From: RGIG4034 sp045628945
GTDB taxonomy: Bacteria; Bacillota; Clostridia; Lachnospirales; Lachnospiraceae
Direction: 5' to 3'
Assembly (NCBI GenBank): GCA_045628945.1
Contig: JAZQQG010000016.1
Span: forward strand, 10,057-74,056
Length of the DNA: 64,000 nt
Shown here: positions 1-8,752 of the stretch, one piece after another
Position numbering within the stretch: the stretch's first letter is position 1
Layout of the letters: each line of letters begins with the position of its first letter
Program-made: the position numbers and the translations under genes
The notes under the pieces: model-generated
Seen by the model: only the letters and a program-made list of their open reading frames with translations
Told to the model about the DNA's origin: nothing
The model's database searches: none

Positions 1-1545
1 TTTATATCCTGCCCCCCAATTTTTTGTTCCAGTTGACATACCACCTTTTAAAATGTCTAATGATATTTGTTTTTTATCTAATGCCTCCTCTAATATTGAA
101 TCTGTATGTCCGTTTATTATTTCATTACCGGCACGATCAATTACCCCCCAGACTACTTCTTCATGGCTTCCCACTATAAACCCTCTACTTAATCTATCTG
201 AACCAAGTTTCTGGTTCAAATAGTCATCAAGATATTTTTTATTAAATTCTTTTGTGATACCCTTTTTTGTGCCAGAATAAATATCATCTACAATTTCATC
301 AGTGTCCCAAACAGCTTTACCTATCTTGGACCAATCAAAATCACGATTTCCATCTTTCGGAAATACCCATCCATAACCTTCCTCAATCAATGCATTTGTC
401 AATCTTTTAGCAAAACCTGTTGTTACCTCTTCAAGAACATTTCCAACAACAGGAATGCCTATGTCAATTTTTACAACAGCGTCAATAGCACCTGAAAACG
501 TGCCTTGCGCTCCACCGATGAATATTTTCTCCCAATATTCATCCGAATTAAATGTGGACATATTGGGATCCTGCACATATGCATCGGTAGTATATTTAAC
601 AGCGCTCTTAACTGCTCCAGTAATACAACCAGTCACAGCGCCTGTTATTAACAAACTTGAGCCCCCCGTAGCAACAGCTGCTGCTATAGTAAAAACTTTA
701 CATCCCACATCCACAAGTGTATTTACGAATGCTGCTTCATCCTCTCGCTTTTTATACTCCTTTACATCTGAACACCATTTTTTTCCATCTTCAATGGATG
801 CTACGTATTTTTCTCTATTCTCATCTATATCTTTCTCTAACTTAATCGACATATCCGAATATTGTGTCCAACTGTTCAGATACTGAGTACTATTTTCATC
901 GAAATTGACGCGAAAATCCCTATCTTTATCCAAACATTCCTGAATTAATTTATCAATTGTTTCGATGGTATTATATTTTTCTGATAAGGCATTATAATGA
1001 GATTGCTCTGTAACAACAATATCCTCTATAATTTTGTTCAAAAATGTAATTGCATTCTCATGCGAAGTTTCAAAATCCATTCTACTCGTTGCATTATTCC
1101 AACTACTTATTTCTATAAGATCGGATATTGAGTTCAATTGTGTCGTTATATCTGTTTGAACTCCTTTCCCCTTCTTTAAGGAATTATCAAGCGTATTCTT
1201 AATACAGACAATCTCATCAGCCTGATAATGTGCAGTTTTATTATCATCTATTGAAGTTATGTCCTTACTATAATTCTCCAAACCAGCCTGAATCTGTAGA
1301 TTAATCAACTTCTCTAAATCATCTAGTAAGTTACAATGAATCGTCTGAATATATTCTTTTAACCTCGTTACACCATAACCACTAAATTGAGAATCATTAA
1401 TATAGTTCTTCAAATTTAATAGCGAATAACCTATGTTATCACCCCATTCTGTGCAGCAATCATAATAAGCCTCACAAAATATTGCCATTTTTTCGTGATC
1501 AACCACAAATGAGGATCTGACTTTTTCAGCTTCAAAACTTTCCAT
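1..1545 (-). CDS. LXG-type T7SS polymorphic toxin, C-terminal end cut by window edge
   Basis: The reading frame is open from an ATG at 1545 to base 1 with no stop, giving at least 515 residues. An AGGAGT Shine-Dalgarno lies 9 bases upstream. The first 230 or so residues are helical and resemble LXG domains: a short F-S-G-Y-G turn near residue 54 is followed by a run starting LKEYI, then repeated long helices. Around residues 300-330 comes an Ala/Gly-rich hydrophobic stretch (VFTIAAAVATGG) typical of the linker between the LXG secretion domain and the toxin. The visible C-terminal part (GFIVGSHEEVVWGVIDRAG and onward) does not match a toxin fold I can name, and the catalytic end is outside the window. 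It lies last in the T7SS operon behind two small helical partners, the arrangement of B. subtilis ywqH-ywqI-ywqJ. LXG identity is well supported; toxin activity is unknown. Confidence 0.75.
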   Translation of the reverse strand, partial: MESFEAEKVRSSFVVDHEKMAIFCEAYYDCCTEWGDNIGYSLLNLKNYINDSQFSGYGVTRLKEYIQTIHCNLLDDLEKLINLQIQAGLENYSKDITSIDDNKTAHYQADEIVCIKNTLDNSLKKGKGVQTDITTQLNSISDLIEISSWNNATSRMDFETSHENAITFLNKIIEDIVVTEQSHYNALSEKYNTIETIDKLIQECLDKDRDFRVNFDENSTQYLNSWTQYSDMSIKLEKDIDENREKYVASIEDGKKWCSDVKEYKKREDEAAFVNTLVDVGCKVFTIAAAVATGGSSLLITGAVTGCITGAVKSAVKYTTDAYVQDPNMSTFNSDEYWEKIFIGGAQGTFSGAIDAVVKIDIGIPVVGNVLEEVTTGFAKRLTNALIEEGYGWVFPKDGNRDFDWSKIGKAVWDTDEIVDDIYSGTKKGITKEFNKKYLDDYLNQKLGSDRLSRGFIVGSHEEVVWGVIDRAGNEIINGHTDSILEEALDKKQISLDILKGGMSTGTKNWGAGYK

Positions 1546-1572
1546 TTAATCCCGACTCCTAACTTATGTAAC

Positions 1573-1845
1573 TTACAACATTTTATCTGCTTCTTCTTGA
1601 TCAACTTGTTTATATTCTTCAAGCATAGCTTTTATATCAACAAAGTCACGTCGTAATAATTCACCATATTTTTGTAATACTTCTTTTATTTTCGAATATA
1701 AATCCCTATAACCGTCAATAACCTGAAGCACAAGATCTTTATCATCTGGCAACTCTATCAATTTGCGGTTAAGATCACACATATTATTCTCAATAGAATC
1801 ATTGACAAAAATCGACGTAGAGCTCGTATCTATTTTAATTTCCAT
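1573..1845 (-). CDS. small helical LXG-partner protein (YwqI/DUF5344-like)
   Basis: A protein of about 90 residues beginning MEIKID, predicted as two long amphipathic helices with no Cys cluster, signal peptide or membrane segment. An upstream in-frame ATG at 1857 directly abuts GGAG, leaving no spacing, so the ATG at 1845 (12 bases from GGAG) is the better start, though not certain. Its place between a DUF5082-like protein and an LXG toxin matches ywqI in the B. subtilis ywqHIJ operon and the Lap partners of streptococcal LXG toxins. By that analogy it probably binds the LXG domain and helps target the toxin to the T7SS. The family assignment rests on size, composition and position, not on a diagnostic motif. 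Confidence 0.6.
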   Translation of the reverse strand: MEIKIDTSSTSIFVNDSIENNMCDLNRKLIELPDDKDLVLQVIDGYRDLYSKIKEVLQKYGELLRRDFVDIKAMLEEYKQVDQEEADKML

Positions 1846-1860
1846 ATCCACTAACATCTC

Positions 1861-2511
1861 CTAATTGCTATTTTTTTCAGAAAGAGAACGACAATTATTG
1901 ACAAATGATCCAAAGCCACCCAAAACATTACCATAATCTAATTGAAAAATTCTATTTTCGTAATCAGTTCTTTTAGTGACTAAAACATCCTCAACTTCAT
2001 TATCAACATACTTCAGAAATTTCTCATTTGTTTCATTAACTTGATAAGTCGCTAACTTATCTTTCAAATTACCTTTCCACCTAAAGGAATGCCCTAATTC
2101 CTTATTCTTACCTTCCAATGCCTCTTTATCATCAATTTTAATTCCAGTTTTACAAAAACCCAAAAAACCATCTGATTCAATAATATTTTTGGCTTCACCG
2201 ATTTTTTTAATAGCTTCCTCTAATCTCGCTTTATCAGCAAATAAGCTTTCCCGTTCGCGTTGTTGCTCTATCTGTTTCTGCCTAATCTGTTCTTGTTCCT
2301 GCCGTTCCCGTTCAATCCGTTCTCGCTCCAACCGCTCTTGTTCACGACGCTCTTGTTCACGACGCTCTTGCTCACGCCGTTCCATCTCGGCTAATTCTCT
2401 TTCTCGATAACTCGGTTTACATACAGAATGTGTAGAATCATTATTATCCGTTTTATTTTCTATATTAAACACTCCGCGAAACAGATCATCGAAGTTAAAT
2501 AAAGATCCCAT
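1861..2511 (-). CDS. DUF5082/YwqH-like protein with Glu/Arg-rich coiled coil
   Basis: A 216-residue protein. Residues 1-35 are a low-complexity leader. Residues 36-90 form an extremely charged E/R/Q coiled coil built on a five-residue repeat (RREQE). Residues 95-205 look like the DUF5082 (YwqH) fold: a helix LEEAIKKIGEAKNII, a central FRWKGN turn resembling the W-x-G of WXG proteins, and a long C-terminal helix. YwqH-like proteins sit just upstream of LXG toxins and are thought to be co-secreted partners or chaperones. The charged coiled-coil insertion is unusual for the family. It is encoded by tandem 15-bp repeats at 2333-2377 that could change length. The gene follows a strong hairpin (2539-2568) that separates it from the WXG100 gene. 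The Shine-Dalgarno (GGAGGTGAT) lies just before the ATG. Confidence 0.6.
   Translation of the reverse strand: MGSLFNFDDLFRGVFNIENKTDNNDSTHSVCKPSYRERELAEMERREQERREQERREQERLERERIERERQEQEQIRQKQIEQQRERESLFADKARLEEAIKKIGEAKNIIESDGFLGFCKTGIKIDDKEALEGKNKELGHSFRWKGNLKDKLATYQVNETNEKFLKYVDNEVEDVLVTKRTDYENRIFQLDYGNVLGGFGSFVNNCRSLSEKNSN
2333..2377 (-). repeat. three tandem 15-bp repeats inside the coiled-coil gene
   Basis: On the plus strand the unit CGCTCTTGTTCACGA occurs at 2333-2347 and 2348-2362, with a third copy differing at two positions at 2363-2377. Each copy encodes five residues of the E/R coiled coil, so gain or loss of copies keeps frame. Confidence 0.9.
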
Positions 2512-2538
2512 AATATCACCTCCAGCTTACCTCTTATT

Positions 2539-2568
2539 CACGTATTGGCGGGAATCCGCCAATACGTG
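2539..2568 (-). promoter_or_regulatory. perfect 13-bp stem-loop between WXG100 and downstream genes
   Basis: The arms CACGTATTGGCGG (2539-2551) and CCGCCAATACGTG (2556-2568) pair perfectly around a four-base loop. No T-run follows on the minus strand, so it is not a classical terminator. It lies 20 bases past the WXG100 stop, where a 3' stabilising or RNA-processing hairpin could keep the secreted WXG100 message more abundant than the genes behind it. The function is inferred. Confidence 0.7.
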
Positions 2569-2587
2569 TAGAGTACTACAATGATAA

Positions 2588-2872
2588 TTAAGCACGCCAA
2601 GAATTTCCGATTTCCTGATCAGTCTCTTCCAAACGATTGGCAGAACTCGTTAAGGCGCGTGAAATCTCATCAATAAGATTCTTTGCCTGTACGAAACTAG
2701 GCTTCAATTCAGCAAATTTAGTTGCGAACCCTTCTGCTGCCTGTCCCTCCCACTCCTCGCGAAGCTGGCTCAGTAAGCTGTCCATTTTCTGAATGATGCT
2801 TTCGAGATTATTTGCCTGATTTGCATATTCTCCCGCTCTCTGACGCATCGATTCCGGTGTCATTTTAATCAT
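2588..2872 (-). CDS. esxA: WXG100 family secreted protein (EsxA-like)
   Basis: A 94-residue all-helical protein with the WXG100 signature. The central turn is EEWEGQAAEGF, with W-E-G near residues 41-43 joining two helices, and a conserved acidic C-terminal helix reads ETDQEIG. Proteins of this family dimerise, are exported by the EssC ATPase and are structural or effector substrates of T7SSb. The length is typical (about 95-100). A strong GGAGG lies 8 bases before the ATG at 2872; a second ATG at codon 4 is less well placed. It sits directly downstream of essC with a 37-base gap. The symbol is used by family analogy. Confidence 0.92.
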   Translation of the reverse strand: MIKMTPESMRQRAGEYANQANNLESIIQKMDSLLSQLREEWEGQAAEGFATKFAELKPSFVQAKNLIDEISRALTSSANRLEETDQEIGNSWRA

Positions 2873-2909
2873 GTTCTTTTCCTCCTTTTTTCTTTTATAA
2901 CATCAGTTT

Positions 2910-5900
2910 TCACTGAATATTATCGTTGTACTCTGATTTAACCAAGCGCAATTTTGTGACCAGATTATCGTTGATATAATAAGCATCACCAACTTGTAGT
3001 TTTTTACGATTCTGCTTAATATCCTCATACGGTACATCAAACACTTTGAGGTTCGTTAAATCATCCAGATAGAGCAAATGGCGTTTTGCCTTAATAGCTT
3101 TAAGCGGTTCAGGTGCATCATACGATACAGATGCATTATCATAATTGGAAAATATCATGCAAACGTTAAGCGATTTGTACTGTCCCAGAATCGATGCATA
3201 TATATTCATCAGATCCATGTCCTTCTGAATCACTCTTGCCACGTCGTTATTCTGTACAATCATAAACAACAACGAATTATCTTTGGGCTCACGTTCCTCA
3301 ACCATCGCTCGGTATCGTTCCTCTAACAACACTTTCCACTCCGACAACGTTTTGGTAACATCGGATGGATCAATTGAATACAAGCTCACGATATCTAACT
3401 GTTTCAATGCCTTGTATTTGCGAGTCATATCATCAAAGATATAGACCTTGACAGGATTTGATTCGCTTCGACTTGCTAATGTCTCCAAGATATTTGAAAT
3501 AAAATTATAGTGGCCACGATTTTGCTTACCGCAGATTCCGATGGCTCCTAATGTGGCAAAATCCATATAGAATGGCTCAACCTCAGAATAAGTAAGTCCA
3601 ATTGGCAACTGATATCCATTCGGAATTGCTTTATAATCCTCACGTAAAATGGCATTTGTCATGATATTCGGAATATACGGAATTGCTTTAGCCTTCTGAC
3701 CCTGATAACGCTCATTACACTCCTCAACAAATTCGCGTATTGCAGTCGCTCTTTCAAACTCTTTTTCCCCATCAAATGCAAGATAAGTCTGACACTCCAG
3801 AATTCGTTTATTTTCTTCCAAAATGCATCTACCTGGAACATCATCTGGGTACATTCTCGTACGTTCAAAAAGATGATTGTATTCATTGGAATCATTACAA
3901 TACAAAGCAATTCGATTAGCAAAATTCGATAGATATCTAAAACTAATACCGGTAGTATTGGCATTTGCAATCGTGATACTAATTCCAACAGCTAATCCTT
4001 CACGTATTATTGCCAAGAATGTATCATCATTACCAAGATATAATTCCATCAACGCAGTCATGTTATCGACCAGAACAAATATCCTTGGCAAATCAGTATA
4101 GCCAGCTTCACAATAGGCATTAAAAGAGCTAACACCAACCGATACCATTTTCTCTTTTCTGGTATTAATCTCACTAATTAAGAGTTTGAATAAGTTTCGC
4201 AATTTCTCATCATCAGATGAACATACTACGCCACCAACATGCTTTAACTTTTCAAAAGTTTTTAAAACCATTGATCCAAAATCAAGAATGTAAATATTGG
4301 CTTCTGTTGGCGAATACATCAAGCCAATCTCACGAATTAGCAACTGAAGAAAATTCGTCTTGCCATACTGTGAAGAACCAATCACAAATGTATGCTTATT
4401 GGCAACATCCAACAAGAAATGGCCCTGATACTGATTGTCCGGATCATCCAGAATACCAATATCAATTCTCTTATCTTCCATCTGATTCAGAATTTGCGGA
4501 ACGGGAATAACACGTTCTAACGCCGGGAGACATATACTATCCAATCTGCGAATGCCACTCTGTTCACAATAGGAATCTACATATTGAACAATTGCATCGA
4601 GCTGAGTACGTCCACGCTTATCAGAAGATTGAGACTTCTGCTCATATAACACCTTTCTTTTACCTGTAGACGAAACGGAATGAATGGAAAACGGCTTAAC
4701 CGAACTATCAACAGAAGTCTCTGAATCACCACTGTACGCAGACTGAAACAATTCAAAAATTTCATTATTGCCAACCTGTAAATAAGCTCGACCAGGTTCC
4801 TTAATCTCGGCAGCCAAAGGCGTTTTCAACATTTCATTACTATCTTCTGGCCCTTGTACTTTCAAACAAAGCTTGAATCTAGAGTTACTCCAGATTTGAT
4901 TATCTACCTGTCCTGCTGGCTTCTGAGTTGCAAGAATCAGATGCACTCCGAGGCTTCGTCCAATTCGAGCCGCAGAGATAAGTTCCTTCATGAATTCAGG
5001 CTGTTCAGCACGTAATTCAGCAAACTCATCCACTATGATGATTAAATGCGGCAATGGTTCTTTAACCATTCCCTCTTTATATTTTTTAATATATTTATCA
5101 ATATGATTAACTTCTGCTGCCGCAAATAGACGCTGACGTTTCTGAAGTTCGGCTTTTATCGACTTAAGGGAACGATTAATCTGTTTTCCATCAATATTTG
5201 TGATTGCTCCAATTAGGTGCGGTAATTTTCTGAACTGATTAACCATTCCACCACCCTTGAAGTCAATAATGAGAAAAGCAATCTCATACGGATGAAACAA
5301 AGTTGCCACGGACAGAATGTACGTCTGTAGAATCTCTGACTTACCAGAACCAGTTGTACCTGCAACTAGTCCATGAGGTCCATGAGCTTTATCATGAAGG
5401 TCAAGATAGACTACTCCGGTCTTCGACACACCAAGAGGGACTGCCATCGACTGATATACCGCAGTAGAATTCCAACGCTTTGCAAGATCAAGATCGTCAA
5501 CGCTAAAAATATTCAGAAGCGTAAAGAGATTAATATTTTTAGTAAGGCTTCCTTCTAGAGAAACTTCCTCAGTCACTACAGCTGCCAACCGTCTGGATAC
5601 TTCCTCGAGCTGTGAATCCGATATAGAGTCATATTCAAAAGATACCACCGGCTGTTCACCTATCGTATCTATGAGGTCACCATGTCGCTCATCAGCAAGC
5701 GTAATGAGACGCTTACATCCCATCGGAATAGCGCTTTGCATATTTGCAAAGAAAACAAAAGAAACTCCTAACTGGTCTGCTTCGTCAACAAATCGTGATA
5801 TAGGATGTTGATTAAATCCTGCTAAATCATATAAAAGCAACACTATATGGGGTAATAGTTGTGTTTTTTTGTCTTTACTCTCTTTTCGCTTTGAAAGTTC

Positions 5901-7430
5901 ATTGTAGAGATTCTCAAACAAGACCTTCTTGCTATCATCATCACAAGCAATATTTCTTGTGCTTATAGCATTTGAAAAGTGAGGAATAAAGCGAATCCGT
6001 TCAGCAATAGCAGCTTCACTCTCCTCCACAACAAGTGCCATGCGAACTTCTGAAGAAAAGTGTCTTAATGCAATGTCAAAGATAAGATTCTTAAGAGTAA
6101 CATATAAGGAATCCTTTTCCCCTACTACTCCAACAACTGCATTGTCTTTGAGATTGCATACAATGGGAACATCTTGAAGCATCTGATTCTGTTCAAAAAG
6201 CTCGCGAGGAATCATTTGCAATTCATCCTCTACCTCTAGACGTTCTTGTTGTTTATAATTGATTTCTCTCTTTGCTTTGCAATTACCTTTTCCTAAACGA
6301 ACGCAGAGAAAATCCGAATCCGTAGGGCGTCTGTCAAATAATTCCGAAGAAAACTCACGAATCTTATGAAGTTCATCCTCTTGACTAATATAGATTCTTT
6401 CAAGAATCTCTTTTTCATTTTCTCTTGTTTGCTTAATCTCAGTAGATTTATTCTCAATGTATTTCTGATATTTTTGCTTACGTTCAGAAATTTGTTTTTT
6501 GAAATCTATTTTATTCTGAATTACGCCAATCAGAGTAGTGACAATAGCCATTCCACCTGACACCGCACTAAAGATAATCATAGTTCCGCCCATAGACGCC
6601 ATTACTCCAGATGCAAGCAACATTCCCATAGACGGTAACAGGCTCTGCAAAATATGCGTACTGGGTTTATTTGGCTTACTCGGTGGATCTAATATTTCAA
6701 TCTTTTCATCACTTAATGATTCCTGAATACGCGTATTTCTGGTAAAATGCGGATAATTATTCGGATTCGGAGCATCAACAAACTCAATTCCTTGGACATT
6801 ACAATTTGAACTAATCTCAGTCCATAACAACTCATCTCGATAATAGAACATAAACTCAGAAAGAGAAAAGAAGTCGCCGTTGTTGATAATGCAACCATCC
6901 TCTACCCTGTCACCATTGCGATACACACCATAGGTTGTATTATGAATTGAAAGCTGCAGTCCATCTGCTACACGCTTCAAAACAATCTTATCTTGATATA
7001 GATACTGACTATTAATTACAATGTTATTCCCCTTATCTACTCCAATAGATAATTGCTTAACATAGTGCAAATCTATAAATCGCTCTAATCGCTTCTCAGC
7101 ACTATCAAAATCAATCATGAATTGTAATTCAAATACCTCATGATCAGAATTTTGATACTTTATATCAATGACTTCTCCATGTTGAACCTGTTTGGTCAAC
7201 ATTTTTCTACTATCGCCAACCGTAATATATAAATTATCAGAACAGGTTATTGACCAAGCATCATTACTATTCACAAAGGATAGGCGAATGCTCTCAAAAA
7301 AAAGTTCTTTACGAAGACGGCAATCACAATCAATTTCTGTTCCAATCACAAAAGAATCACTATCAAAAGGGATTTCAATTTCCCGATATAAACGCTTATT
7401 ATGAATAATAACCTTATATTGATTAATCAT
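2910..7430 (-). CDS. essC: T7SSb motor ATPase EssC (FHA-FHA-TM-FtsK/SpoIIIE)
   Basis: A 1506-residue membrane ATPase driving type VII export. Two FHA-like beta domains occupy about residues 1-105 and 110-205. A hydrophobic hairpin spans about 262-305, and a coiled segment leads to a degenerate ATPase-like domain (about 420-640). The first true FtsK domain has Walker A GTTGSGKS at 691-698 and Walker B LIIIVDE at 796-802, followed by ILATQKP. The second has a relaxed P-loop GSSQYGKT (1018-1025) and ends its Walker B in D-N instead of D-E. The third, near 1290, reads GICGKQNRGH and is probably inactive. In studied EssC proteins the C-terminal domains bind the WXG substrate. The gene runs between YukD and WXG100 in one operon; the start has a GGGGAAAA stretch upstream. 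Length and domain order match the family closely. Confidence 0.95.
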   Translation of the reverse strand: MINQYKVIIHNKRLYREIEIPFDSDSFVIGTEIDCDCRLRKELFFESIRLSFVNSNDAWSITCSDNLYITVGDSRKMLTKQVQHGEVIDIKYQNSDHEVFELQFMIDFDSAEKRLERFIDLHYVKQLSIGVDKGNNIVINSQYLYQDKIVLKRVADGLQLSIHNTTYGVYRNGDRVEDGCIINNGDFFSLSEFMFYYRDELLWTEISSNCNVQGIEFVDAPNPNNYPHFTRNTRIQESLSDEKIEILDPPSKPNKPSTHILQSLLPSMGMLLASGVMASMGGTMIIFSAVSGGMAIVTTLIGVIQNKIDFKKQISERKQKYQKYIENKSTEIKQTRENEKEILERIYISQEDELHKIREFSSELFDRRPTDSDFLCVRLGKGNCKAKREINYKQQERLEVEDELQMIPRELFEQNQMLQDVPIVCNLKDNAVVGVVGEKDSLYVTLKNLIFDIALRHFSSEVRMALVVEESEAAIAERIRFIPHFSNAISTRNIACDDDSKKVLFENLYNELSKRKESKDKKTQLLPHIVLLLYDLAGFNQHPISRFVDEADQLGVSFVFFANMQSAIPMGCKRLITLADERHGDLIDTIGEQPVVSFEYDSISDSQLEEVSRRLAAVVTEEVSLEGSLTKNINLFTLLNIFSVDDLDLAKRWNSTAVYQSMAVPLGVSKTGVVYLDLHDKAHGPHGLVAGTTGSGKSEILQTYILSVATLFHPYEIAFLIIDFKGGGMVNQFRKLPHLIGAITNIDGKQINRSLKSIKAELQKRQRLFAAAEVNHIDKYIKKYKEGMVKEPLPHLIIIVDEFAELRAEQPEFMKELISAARIGRSLGVHLILATQKPAGQVDNQIWSNSRFKLCLKVQGPEDSNEMLKTPLAAEIKEPGRAYLQVGNNEIFELFQSAYSGDSETSVDSSVKPFSIHSVSSTGKRKVLYEQKSQSSDKRGRTQLDAIVQYVDSYCEQSGIRRLDSICLPALERVIPVPQILNQMEDKRIDIGILDDPDNQYQGHFLLDVANKHTFVIGSSQYGKTNFLQLLIREIGLMYSPTEANIYILDFGSMVLKTFEKLKHVGGVVCSSDDEKLRNLFKLLISEINTRKEKMVSVGVSSFNAYCEAGYTDLPRIFVLVDNMTALMELYLGNDDTFLAIIREGLAVGISITIANANTTGISFRYLSNFANRIALYCNDSNEYNHLFERTRMYPDDVPGRCILEENKRILECQTYLAFDGEKEFERATAIREFVEECNERYQGQKAKAIPYIPNIMTNAILREDYKAIPNGYQLPIGLTYSEVEPFYMDFATLGAIGICGKQNRGHYNFISNILETLASRSESNPVKVYIFDDMTRKYKALKQLDIVSLYSIDPSDVTKTLSEWKVLLEERYRAMVEEREPKDNSLLFMIVQNNDVARVIQKDMDLMNIYASILGQYKSLNVCMIFSNYDNASVSYDAPEPLKAIKAKRHLLYLDDLTNLKVFDVPYEDIKQNRKKLQVGDAYYINDNLVTKLRLVKSEYNDNIQ

Positions 7431-7439
7431 TGTTTTCCC

Positions 7440-7697
7440 CTATTCTGTGTAGTAAATCACGCTTCCTTCACGAATTCCACTTGATAACAAAGTCTTATTG
7501 CCACGAAGTAATGCAATTGGGTTCTCCATTTGCAGATGGCACTTGGTTACATCATCAAGATTAATCCCAAGTTTAAATACCTCATTCAATGCGGTAATCA
7601 GATCTCTTACGGTAATATCCGTTGGAATCTCGATGTCCATTTCTATCTTTTTCTTTTCCAAGACTAGTGTCACAATTACTTTCTCATCCATTGCCAT
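7440..7697 (-). CDS. esaB: YukD/EsaB ubiquitin-like T7SS protein
   Basis: An 85-residue beta-grasp protein. The pattern KVIVTLVLEKKKIEMDIEIP (two strands), a helix DLITALNEVF and a C-terminal strand GSVIYYTE is that of YukD/EsaB, a ubiquitin fold lacking the C-terminal GG used for conjugation. EsaB is a cytosolic core component of T7SSb in staphylococci and bacilli and is thought to regulate or assemble with EssC. Its ATG directly follows the TAG of the ATPase gene upstream (no gap) and its stop lies 10 bases before essC, so translation is probably coupled. A second ATG at codon 3 is also possible. Confidence 0.88.
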   Translation of the reverse strand: MAMDEKVIVTLVLEKKKIEMDIEIPTDITVRDLITALNEVFKLGINLDDVTKCHLQMENPIALLRGNKTLLSSGIREGSVIYYTE

Positions 7698-8741
7698 CTA
7701 CATCACCAAAAATGCTGTTTTACGAACGCCTTCAAGTTTACTAATGTCATTCAACCGTCCATTTGCTAATGCATCATCAAACGGTATATATTCATTTACC
7801 ATAATGTTTTTTGCCAAAAGCGAATTTACTGCGCCACGATTAAATTTGTTACAAATTGTGTAATACTTATCTGCATTGACCCCGTTAAGGTTTCGCATCA
7901 GCAAGCCGGTTTTCTTGGCAAATAAATCTGTCTGTTCTGTGATAACCATGACCTTATTGGCTATATCAAACAACCGAATGCTATCTTCCGAAACAACATT
8001 CTCAAGATCTACAACGATATAGTCATAATCCCCACTCTTCTGCGCCTCCAATACAATCTGCTCATATATCGCAAAAGATAAGCCTAATGACATAAGTCCC
8101 ATTTTAAATGGCGGTAAATAGTGAAATTTTTCATATCGAATACAATGTTTGAAATCTTTGTACTTTACTTCTCCCATTGTAAATTGTCCATATAACTCAT
8201 TTGATTGAATGCAAGAATCATCCTGCATAAAATACTGAAACGTTTGAAGATAACTTGCATTAATATAAAGCGTTCTCTTTCTGTTTTCAGATAAACAAGA
8301 AGCAATCCCCATAGCAACAGTCGTCTTTCCAGCACCACCATATGCTGAAGCAACTGTAATTACTTGGGGTTCATTCTCACCGTCCGAAGAAGTCGCTGAC
8401 AACTCAGGGCAGGAGCCAATAATAATGTTAATTAATTCCTTGAGATTGGAATATTTATATAAAAGCGTTACATCAGTTACTCCATATAAATCTGTTTCCT
8501 CTTGTTCTGTCAGTATAAATACATGTGTAAAATCATGTCTTAATATTCCATCGTTATATAAGTTTTCCGATATCACAAGAACATCGCCACTTTGTGGTGT
8601 CTGCAAAAGCTTGCAAAAATAATCCTTATTTGTGATAATGACCAAATCAATTCTGTCAAAAAACTTCTCAGCAAAACGAGTCATGATAGGAATTACATAA
8701 CCATAATCCTCATCTGCAATAATTACTCTTGTTCTATTCAT
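7698..8741 (-). CDS. receiver-like/MinD-type ATPase (CpaE/TadZ architecture)
   Basis: A 347-residue cytosolic protein. Residues 1-110 resemble a response-regulator receiver: an acidic patch ADED at 9-12, alternating strands and helices, and K96 in LLYKYS at the usual lysine position. The phospho-acceptor strand reads DVLVISEN, so the normal Asp appears missing. Residues 125-340 are a ParA/MinD P-loop ATPase with ASAYGGAGKTT (Walker A about 134-141) and DYIVVDLE as Walker B. This is the layout of CpaE/TadZ proteins, which place pili or secretion machines at a site in the cell. It is not part of the canonical T7SSb set. Its tight coupling to YukD and EssC suggests a role in positioning or assembling the secretion system, which is inference. 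Confidence 0.8.
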   Translation of the reverse strand: MNRTRVIIADEDYGYVIPIMTRFAEKFFDRIDLVIITNKDYFCKLLQTPQSGDVLVISENLYNDGILRHDFTHVFILTEQEETDLYGVTDVTLLYKYSNLKELINIIIGSCPELSATSSDGENEPQVITVASAYGGAGKTTVAMGIASCLSENRKRTLYINASYLQTFQYFMQDDSCIQSNELYGQFTMGEVKYKDFKHCIRYEKFHYLPPFKMGLMSLGLSFAIYEQIVLEAQKSGDYDYIVVDLENVVSEDSIRLFDIANKVMVITEQTDLFAKKTGLLMRNLNGVNADKYYTICNKFNRGAVNSLLAKNIMVNEYIPFDDALANGRLNDISKLEGVRKTAFLVM

Positions 8742-8752
8742 ACTTCCCCCAA

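Noticed and set aside
455..886. 143-codon plus-strand frame
   Set aside because: It lies antisense to the LXG toxin, is low in family-like sequence and has no ribosome site. It is a shadow of the longer minus-strand frame.
1431..1622. 63-codon minus-strand frame rich in Lys
   Set aside because: It overlaps the ends of two better genes in another frame and has no homology-like pattern.
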